A stretch of 11,123 bases of DNA from contig DJFQ01000097.1 of the NCBI GenBank assembly GCA_002432095.1, positions 5,422 through 16,544 of the forward strand, written 5' to 3'. The first letter of the stretch is position 1, and the number at the start of each line of letters is the position of its first letter. The translations under genes were made by a program, and so were the position numbers. The notes under the pieces were generated by a model that was not told the origin of the DNA, did not search any database, and worked only from the letters and a program-made list of their open reading frames with translations. Shown one piece after another: positions 5,759 through 11,123 of the stretch. Origin of the DNA: Marinagarivorans sp. UBA5868. Its GTDB lineage: Bacteria; Pseudomonadota; Gammaproteobacteria; Pseudomonadales; Cellvibrionaceae.

Positions 5759-8700
5759 TTATTCCTGCGGTAAACATTCCTCACAGAGCATCTGCTCCGG
5801 CATCACGTCCTCCAGCCAATAGGGAACGGGAAACGGGTCGTCCACGGCGGTCGCTTGTTGAATATAGGGCTCAAGTATTGGTGCCATACCGCGCAGCACT
5901 TGCGTCGGCAGCGCGGAGGTGAAGCGGTACTGTTCCGCTTTATCGCCGACGACAAACGCGGTGAGCGTGCCGAAATGATTGTCGCCGAGATAGAACACAA
6001 AAGTTGCGGTTCGGCTTAAGGCGCGACCGGTGATACGTTGACCGCCGGCAGTGGATACCAAACGGTTGTCTCCGGTACCGGTTTTGCCACCTAGGTTCAG
6101 CTCGCTGCCGTTTGCCATGCGGTACGCGCCGCGTAGTCGCCGGCCGGTGCCGCGGGTTACCACATCAGCAAGTGCCGATTTAAGCGCTTGCGCCACTTCC
6201 CTGTGCATGACCGTCTCGGCGGGTGACGGCATATTGGTCACGTGTGTTTCGTACGGCGTGTTAGCAGCAAACACCAAACGGCGAATGCGCCGTGGCGCAA
6301 TACGCTCTCCGCCGTTCATGATAATGCCCATGAATTCCGCCAACGCTGCCGGGCGATCACCCGAGCTGCCCAGGGCGGTGGCAAGGGATGGCACTAGGTG
6401 CTCAAAAGGGAAGCCCAGGCGGTGCCATCTTCGGTGCAGCTCGGCAAAGGCTTCTACCTCCAACATACTGCGCACTCGGCTGTCTCTGGCATTGCGCGCG
6501 CGGGTACGGTTGAGCCAACGGTAAATCTCCTGCCGCTGGCTCGCGCTGGCGTTGATAGCGTCAGCAAAATTTGGGCGGTCGTTTTGTAATAAATAACCGA
6601 CAAGCCATAGCTCTAACGGATGCACGCGGGCGAGATAACCCAAGTCCTGCAAGTTGTAGCGGCCTGGCTCGTATTGATTGTAAAGGCGCTCCAGTGTGTC
6701 GGGATCGGAGGTTTCGTCCAGCTGCGTATCCATAAAATGGCTGAAGGTTTCCAGATCGGCCGTTGGGTACAGATAGCGGTGAATGACAGCTGCGCGCACC
6801 GGTGTCAGACGCAGCCCCGTCAGAAAGGTATCAACACGTTCCTCGGCGCCTTTATTGGCATACTTGCTCCAAAAGCGAGACAAAAACTGAGTGCCCTCGC
6901 GATCGGCAAAACGTGCCAAAACATCTTTCCTGCGGGGGTCCGCGTCGTCTTGCATGACCGCCTGCAGGTCCTGCCACTGCTGATGCGTAATATGGCTGAT
7001 CACATCGCGCAGCATGCGTACAAAAGGCAGATTGATGGATTCGTTAAGCGCTTCGCGCACGGTGGGATTACGGTTGTTGTCTTCGCGGCGAAAGTTACTG
7101 AAGGTGTGCAGCCCGCCGCCGGTGAAAAAAGATTCGCCTGGGTGCGCGGAATAGCGGTGTTCCATCGCTGCTGCCAGCATCTGCTCCAGCGACATCCCCG
7201 GCTGTGCACTGAATTGGCCTAGTACCCAGCGAGTCAGTGGGTCGCGTTCCGGGTCCTCGTTCATGCCCGCCGCCTCTTCCGCCGTTGCGGTGACGTAACT
7301 TTGGTGAAGCTCCGCAATAATTTCCAGGTACGATGCCAGCACCCTCAATTTCGCTGTGGATCCTAGTTCCAGTTTGCTGCCTTCATTTAAATCAAAGGGA
7401 ATATCCGTGTTATCGGTTTGCACCCTTACCTGATTACCCTCGGCGCTGCGCTCAAACAGGGTAAAACTGTAGCGAAGGTTTTCCGCCTGCCCTGGACGCA
7501 GGAGGAAGTCGCCTACCAACCCATGAGCTTCCGCTACTGCGGGATCCCGCAGGCTGCGCAAGTGCGCGGTGATCTGTTCCTGCAAATCCCGGTTAAGGGA
7601 AGTTGCCACTTCAAGATCCATTCGATCCAGCTCGTACAGAGAAACGCCCAGCAGATTGGCCAACCGGTTGCGCACCACATTTACGCCTTTGTTGGTAATG
7701 GCCGGGACCACCGCTGGCTGAAGGCGAAAATGGCGAAACTCGAGGCTTTGTGCCAGACCGGATTCGGCCAGTTCGGTGCTTATTCGGCCCTGCGAGTGCA
7801 GCAGGCGTAAATGTGCGTCAACCAATTCACCTAATTCCCGGCGATTTTGCAGGAGGTAGTACGAAGGTCTGCGGTGAGCGATCATCAACGCCAGGACTTG
7901 GCGCAATGCCATGCCTTGGGCTTTTAATTCCTCAGAATCCGGCTCCTGCAACTCCAGCAGGCGATTCACCTCCACTGTATCCGCTGCGAACCACACATTT
8001 AAGCCGTCACCTATGCCGTTCACCTCGCCATAACCGGGGGCTGCCGCCAAAGGTACGGTATTCAGATAATCCAGAACGAGTTGTCGGCGCGCCGGCATGG
8101 TGTCCATTCCGTCCTGATACACCCTCACACTGGCGGACACCATTTGGCGTAGCTTTTCCTCCACGGAGCCTGTCACGCCGTGCTGGGAATGGCGGAATTT
8201 TTCGATCTGGGTGGCGAGAGTGCTGCCACCCATGGAGGGTGTTTCCAAGTTGATTGCCTCCCCCACTTTAAAGATGGCGGCTTTGAGAAAGCGTCCCCAA
8301 TTCACCGTCGGATTCATCTGCGGTCGGTTATCGGAAAGCAGCCGGCGATCTTCGATAAACAGCAGGGAATCCACCATCAGTGATGGCACATCATCGAAGG
8401 TCTGGAATACCCGCCGGGGATAGCCGAAGTCAAACATCGTCTGCCATTCCGCGTCGCGAATGGTCAACCCCGCCTGGGCTTTCTCCCGGTACGGTGGATA
8501 AAACCCCGCATCCACATACGCAAGCAATGGTGGCGAGAATTCCGCTTGGCGCTCGATGTAAAAGCCGTTGGCCTGCAGTTTGGTGAGCAGCGTTGGCAGT
8601 CGCACGTACCCAAGACGCTGATCGAACGGCCCCTGCTGCGGGAAACGAATGTGATCACTGGGCCCTTCTGCCACGGTGAAAGGCAATGAGCGCGCATAAC

Positions 8701-8917
8701 CCGGTAGCCAGCGCGCCTGCAACCATGAGGTGCGCGCCTCGTACCAAATCAGGCACAAAAGTCCGAGAAATGCCGCGGCGGTTACCAGCAACCAACGCCA
8801 GCGAAGCCCCATTTTTTTCGTTGGAGAGAGTTCACTGTTGGACAAAAAACAGTACTCATCCTCGAAACCAGGTGCGCTATTCGGCGTTTCGGCGTATTGA
8901 TACAGGAAATGTCGCAT
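5759..8917 (-). CDS. Atypical class A penicillin-binding protein (GT51 transglycosylase plus transpeptidase)
   Basis: A 1052-residue inner-membrane protein expected to polymerise glycan strands and cross-link them in the periplasm. A ~40-residue cytoplasmic tail is followed by a membrane helix (about 41-58) and a ~120-residue linker domain. The GT51 domain has the catalytic Glu in IEDRRLL (189), GGSTLATQ (230-237) and VLDYLN (281-286). In the third motif EKLRQ (254-258) replaces RKxxE, so the usual second Glu is Gln. The transpeptidase domain has STAK (520-523), SIN (627-629) and KTGTG (945-949), so serine acylation looks intact. About 318 residues separate SIN from KTG, far more than the ~125 in E. 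coli PBP1b. The tail ends LCEECLPQE, with a CxxC. The start is uncertain: ATG at 8917 lacks a clear ribosome site; GTG at 8947 (10 residues longer) and ATG at 8812 are alternatives. It is divergent from pbpG. Confidence 0.9.
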   Translation of the reverse strand: MRHFLYQYAETPNSAPGFEDEYCFLSNSELSPTKKMGLRWRWLLVTAAAFLGLLCLIWYEARTSWLQARWLPGYARSLPFTVAEGPSDHIRFPQQGPFDQRLGYVRLPTLLTKLQANGFYIERQAEFSPPLLAYVDAGFYPPYREKAQAGLTIRDAEWQTMFDFGYPRRVFQTFDDVPSLMVDSLLFIEDRRLLSDNRPQMNPTVNWGRFLKAAIFKVGEAINLETPSMGGSTLATQIEKFRHSQHGVTGSVEEKLRQMVSASVRVYQDGMDTMPARRQLVLDYLNTVPLAAAPGYGEVNGIGDGLNVWFAADTVEVNRLLELQEPDSEELKAQGMALRQVLALMIAHRRPSYYLLQNRRELGELVDAHLRLLHSQGRISTELAESGLAQSLEFRHFRLQPAVVPAITNKGVNVVRNRLANLLGVSLYELDRMDLEVATSLNRDLQEQITAHLRSLRDPAVAEAHGLVGDFLLRPGQAENLRYSFTLFERSAEGNQVRVQTDNTDIPFDLNEGSKLELGSTAKLRVLASYLEIIAELHQSYVTATAEEAAGMNEDPERDPLTRWVLGQFSAQPGMSLEQMLAAAMEHRYSAHPGESFFTGGGLHTFSNFRREDNNRNPTVREALNESINLPFVRMLRDVISHITHQQWQDLQAVMQDDADPRRKDVLARFADREGTQFLSRFWSKYANKGAEERVDTFLTGLRLTPVRAAVIHRYLYPTADLETFSHFMDTQLDETSDPDTLERLYNQYEPGRYNLQDLGYLARVHPLELWLVGYLLQNDRPNFADAINASASQRQEIYRWLNRTRARNARDSRVRSMLEVEAFAELHRRWHRLGFPFEHLVPSLATALGSSGDRPAALAEFMGIIMNGGERIAPRRIRRLVFAANTPYETHVTNMPSPAETVMHREVAQALKSALADVVTRGTGRRLRGAYRMANGSELNLGGKTGTGDNRLVSTAGGQRITGRALSRTATFVFYLGDNHFGTLTAFVVGDKAEQYRFTSALPTQVLRGMAPILEPYIQQATAVDDPFPVPYWLEDVMPEQMLCEECLPQE

Positions 8918-9010
8918 ATTTATCGTGCTACACAGAAAAAAGCACACTAGACTTCATACACAAAAGTAGTCAGCTCCCCTCTTTCATTCCACCTTTTTGC
9001 GAGATTTTTT
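8918..9010. promoter_or_regulatory. Divergent promoter region between the PBP and pbpG genes
   Basis: This 93-bp gap must hold the start signals for both peptidoglycan genes. A 5-bp inverted repeat (GTGCT 8925-8929, AGCAC 8941-8945) lies close to the PBP start. No convincing -35/-10 pair could be assigned on either strand. The shared region suggests the two genes may be co-regulated, which is inference. Confidence 0.4.
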
Positions 9011-9952
9011 GTGTCGATGCACTGTTTGTTAGGACGTTGCTTGTTGGGACGTTGTTTGTTGATAGCACTGTCGTTGTTCATTTCCGGTCTTGTCCACGCT
9101 CAAACCCTCACACTTGATCCCTCGCAGCTGCAATTAGCATCCGTGCACGCATTGATTATGGATTTAAATACGAACGAAGTGCTCTACGAGCGCAATCCAG
9201 ATGCAATAGTCCCCATTGCCTCAGTAACCAAAATGATGACGGCTATGGTGGTGCTGGATGATGTAAAAAATGCGCCGCTGGATGAGTGGATAACGGTTGA
9301 TATTTCGCAGACCAAGGAAATGGCCAAGGTATTTTCCCATGTACGCATCGGCAGCCAACTGCAGCGCCGCGACATGCTGCTATTGGCGCTCATGGCCTCG
9401 GAAAACCGCGCCGCAGCAACCCTGGCGCACCATTACAGCGGCGGCTATCCAGCGTTTATTAAAGCCATGAATGCCAAGGCGGCGGCTCTGGGTATGAGCA
9501 ATAGCCGTTTTGTAGAACCCACCGGCTTATCGCCAGAAAATGTATCCACTCCGCGGGATCTTGCTCGACTAATCCAGGCCTCCGCTCGCGACCCTTTGAT
9601 TGCCGAGCTGAGCACCACACCAAAAAAAGATATGGTGTTCCGCGCTCCCCGCCACCTGCGGGCGTTTTATAACACCAATCCGCTGGTGCGCAATGACCAC
9701 TGGAGTATTGATGCCAGTAAGACTGGCTATATCAATCAAGCAGGGCGCTGTCTGGTTCTGCAGGCAGAAATTCAGAATCGCCATGTGGCTATAGTGCTGT
9801 TGGATTCGTTCGGCAAGCGCTCGCATATTGGCGACGCCGGACGCGTGCGCCGCTGGTTGGAAACCGGCAAGAGCGGATCTGTGCATCCCAGCGCATTGGA
9901 ATACGTGCAACGCCGCCAGGAAATTCTGCTGGCGGGCAAGGGAACCTCCTAA
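9011..9952 (+). CDS. pbpG: D-alanyl-D-alanine endopeptidase, PBP7 type
   Basis: A 313-residue periplasmic serine peptidase of the low-molecular-weight PBP (S11) family. PBP7 cleaves D-Ala-meso-diaminopimelate cross-links in peptidoglycan. Residues 1-30 form a signal peptide ending GLVHA, with the mature enzyme starting QTLTLD. The three active-site motifs are SVTK (71-74), SEN (130-132) and KTG (237-239). VHALIMDLNTNEVLYERNPD and MNAKAAALGMSNSRFVEPTG are typical of the family. Its length matches E. coli PbpG, and there is no C-terminal amphipathic anchor or PBP5-type extra domain, which favours PBP7 over DacA/DacC. GTG at 9011 has a GAG site 7 nt upstream; ATG at 9017 is the alternative and shortens the protein by two residues. 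It is divergent from the large PBP, so a cross-link cutter and a cross-link maker share one intergenic region. Confidence 0.92.
   Translation: MSMHCLLGRCLLGRCLLIALSLFISGLVHAQTLTLDPSQLQLASVHALIMDLNTNEVLYERNPDAIVPIASVTKMMTAMVVLDDVKNAPLDEWITVDISQTKEMAKVFSHVRIGSQLQRRDMLLLALMASENRAAATLAHHYSGGYPAFIKAMNAKAAALGMSNSRFVEPTGLSPENVSTPRDLARLIQASARDPLIAELSTTPKKDMVFRAPRHLRAFYNTNPLVRNDHWSIDASKTGYINQAGRCLVLQAEIQNRHVAIVLLDSFGKRSHIGDAGRVRRWLETGKSGSVHPSALEYVQRRQEILLAGKGTS
9023..9061 (+). repeat. 15-bp tandem repeat inside the pbpG signal peptide
   Basis: A 15-bp unit encoding Cys-Leu-Leu-Gly-Arg occurs at 9023-9037 and 9038-9052, followed by a 9-bp partial copy at 9053-9061. The copies differ at only a few bases. 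It is in frame, so gain or loss of a unit would lengthen or shorten the basic/hydrophobic front of the signal peptide by five residues without a frameshift. Confidence 0.85.
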
Positions 9953-10036
9953 TCTTCCGCAGTGACGAATTTATCGCTATCGCATTACCGCCATGGGCGG
10001 GTGTTTGACGACCGGGAAGTGTTCAGCGCATTGGAT

Positions 10037-10069
10037 AAGAGAACCGCCTATATCAATTGCGGTTCTTTT
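10037..10069 (+). terminator. Rho-independent terminator downstream of pbpG
   Basis: GAACCGC (10041-10047) pairs with GCGGTTC (10059-10065), extended by AAGA/TTTT outside, and ends in TTTTC. It lies about 85 nt after the pbpG stop. The loop contains the reverse-strand stop codon of the converging orphan gene (10053-10055), so the structure also folds at the 3' end of that mRNA. A smaller hairpin, CCGCC-ATG-GGCGG, is at 9988-10000. Confidence 0.75.
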
Positions 10070-10709
10070 CCTCATCCGTGGAATCGAGTACTTTCAGCAT
10101 CCACTTCAAGCAGGCCCAGCAGCTTATCCGTTTGGCATCGTCGGTGACTCGCAGACCCCAAAAATCCCGCGATGATTTGCACATCAAATCACCCATTTGG
10201 CGTACCAAACGCCCATGGACCAACGGTAATGCCAGCTGGAAATGATCCCGCCCGGGCGTGTGAACATCGTAATGCACACCCTCCCGTGGGCCATAGGCAT
10301 AAGCTGCCCCACCTGTTATTCCCATTTGAGCAAGCTGCTCGACTATGTAATGAGAAACGCCAGCAATCGCATCATCAATCGATTTGATGACCGCCTCTAG
10401 GCTTTCCTGTTTCTCTTTGTCGCTTTTTATTTTCTTTATTTGGTAATGGTAACTGTCGCGAGATCGTCGAAGAAAAGCCAGATGAGCATGAAGAGCGGCT
10501 GCGGTCGGGTTGCTTTTCAGCAGCGATTCTGTAGTACGAAAATATTGAGTTTGTGCGCTCTCCAAAGACTTTTTTAAGTCATCGGAAAGATCTTTTGATT
10601 TGGTGGGATAACTTGCGGTGCCTCGCCCCTTTGTCTGGTTGTCGGGGTGATGCACGTAATTTTGATTTTTCGAATAATTTTGATCTCTGGCGGAATAAGT
10701 GCTGCCCAT
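10053..10709 (-). CDS. Hypothetical soluble protein, function unknown
   Basis: I do not recognise this 218-residue protein. It has no signal peptide or membrane helix. Residues 1-40 are polar and probably disordered, with a short Asn-Tyr repeat (DQNYSKNQNY, 9-18). Residues 41-125 are highly charged and helical in character (SDDLKKSLESAQ, YHYQIKKIKSDKEKQESLEA), possibly coiled coil. A Gly-rich hinge ITGGAAYAYGPREG (131-144) leads to a more globular end with RDFWGLRVTD and a CWAC (197-200). The start is well supported: GAGGAG at 10721-10716 lies 6 nt before the ATG at 10709. The same frame stays open upstream but has no usable start codon. It converges with pbpG, and its stop lies in the pbpG terminator loop. 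It could be a lineage-specific accessory protein; no partner is visible. Confidence 0.72.
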   Translation of the reverse strand: MGSTYSARDQNYSKNQNYVHHPDNQTKGRGTASYPTKSKDLSDDLKKSLESAQTQYFRTTESLLKSNPTAAALHAHLAFLRRSRDSYHYQIKKIKSDKEKQESLEAVIKSIDDAIAGVSHYIVEQLAQMGITGGAAYAYGPREGVHYDVHTPGRDHFQLALPLVHGRLVRQMGDLMCKSSRDFWGLRVTDDAKRISCWACLKWMLKVLDSTDEEKNRN

Positions 10710-11004
10710 AAATGTCTCCTCAAAGCGGTGGACGCCTTTATGCTTTGTAGCGAAGGCTTTTCTAACTTCCGTGCGATCAAGCTCCTCAAGTTTGTTTCTT
10801 TAATTGTGGGCGGTCGTAACGAAACGGTTGGACTTTTTTTGAATTAGCAAAGGTGCGTATATAAGCGGTGGCCAAATCCAAAACGCAAGCCAACCTCAGC
10901 GTAGCCGCATTGGTGGCATATGTTTGCCGCCGACTTGTATTATGAGCCAGTTCCGTAAGAGTATTTGCTTATAACGCGATAACCCTAAAAATAAGGCACG
11001 ACAA
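10710..11004. other. Divergent intergenic region between the orphan gene and the persulfide dioxygenase gene
   Basis: About 295 bp with no gene I can support. It carries the ribosome site of the orphan gene (10716-10721) and that of the dioxygenase gene (AAGG at about 10993-10996). TATAAC at 10970-10975 is a possible -10 for the dioxygenase gene, but no good -35 was found. A 66-codon plus-strand frame at 10647-10847 overlaps the orphan gene's 5' end and has no ribosome site; it is treated as chance. Confidence 0.5.
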
Positions 11005-11123
11005 ATGATATTTCGTCAGTTATTTGAACCTATATCGAGTACCTACACCTATCTGCTTGGTTGCGAAGAAACTGGAAAAGCGGTTTTGGTCGATCCGGTC
11101 ATTAATGCTATTGAGCGGGATTT
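11005..11123 (+). CDS. ETHE1-like persulfide dioxygenase (metallo-beta-lactamase fold), N-terminus only
   Basis: Only the first 39 codons are visible. MIFRQLFEPISSTYTYLLGC followed by EETGKAVLVDPV closely resembles the start of ETHE1-type persulfide dioxygenases, which oxidise glutathione persulfide to sulfite in sulfide detoxification. The metal-binding HxHxDH motif would lie beyond the window. The ATG at 11005 has AAGG 8 nt upstream. Other MBL-fold hydrolases such as glyoxalase II are possible, but the FEP-S-TYTYLLG opening favours the ETHE1/Blh group. Confidence 0.82.
   Translation, partial: MIFRQLFEPISSTYTYLLGCEETGKAVLVDPVINAIERD

Noticed and set aside
6620..7222. 200-codon plus-strand frame, and several similar ones, across the PBP gene
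   Set aside because: All are shadows of the PBP frame, which has clear motifs along its length.
9962..10147. Small plus-strand frames after pbpG
   Set aside because: They have no ribosome site, run through the terminator hairpin, and overlap the orphan gene on the other strand.
1..11123. CRISPR array, insertion sequence, tRNA or attachment site
   Set aside because: No regularly spaced repeats, transposase motifs, long terminal inverted repeats or cloverleaf-like sequence were seen, though a by-eye scan could miss a weak case.

Overview
The window looks like chromosomal DNA of a Gram-negative gammaproteobacterium. It encodes an outer-membrane porin ending in Phe, a periplasmic sulfate-binding protein, an inner-membrane bifunctional penicillin-binding protein and a PBP7-type endopeptidase. 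The overall flavour (moderate GC, ordinary Shine-Dalgarno sites, these gene families) would fit a marine or soil lineage such as the Cellvibrionales, but that placement is inference from general impression, not a computed result.

Layout. (1) Positions 1-2307, minus strand: an oxyanion-uptake cluster read mop -> porin -> sbp. It has a molbindin-type Mo/oxyanion-binding protein, a general porin, and a sulfate ABC-transporter binding protein cut by the left edge. The mop leader holds a two-tier stem-loop that overlaps the mop ribosome binding site and has a possible alternative pairing partner upstream. (2) Positions 2573-3276, minus strand: a two-gene toxin-antitoxin module, an AbrB/MazE-fold antitoxin followed by a Doc-type Fic toxin, with a 24-bp imperfect palindrome just upstream. 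(3) Positions 3563-5699, plus strand: two overlapping genes, UDP-galactopyranose mutase (glf) and an unusual glycosyltransferase. Together they suggest synthesis and transfer of galactofuranose to a surface glycan. They look more AT-rich than the flanking genes. (4) Positions 5759-9952: a divergent pair of peptidoglycan genes, a large atypical class A PBP on the minus strand and a pbpG-like D,D-endopeptidase on the plus strand. One builds and one cuts cross-links. (5) Positions 10053-10709, minus strand: an orphan soluble protein of unknown function whose stop codon lies in the loop of the pbpG terminator hairpin. (6) From 11005, plus strand: the start of an ETHE1-like persulfide dioxygenase, cut by the right edge.

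The best candidates for something not well described are the possible RNA switch or operator in front of mop, the atypical glycosyltransferase paired with Glf, the divergent PBP (lost second catalytic Glu in the glycosyltransferase site, about 200 extra residues in the transpeptidase domain, C-terminal CxxC), and the orphan 218-residue protein. No CRISPR array, IS element, tRNA or rRNA was seen.
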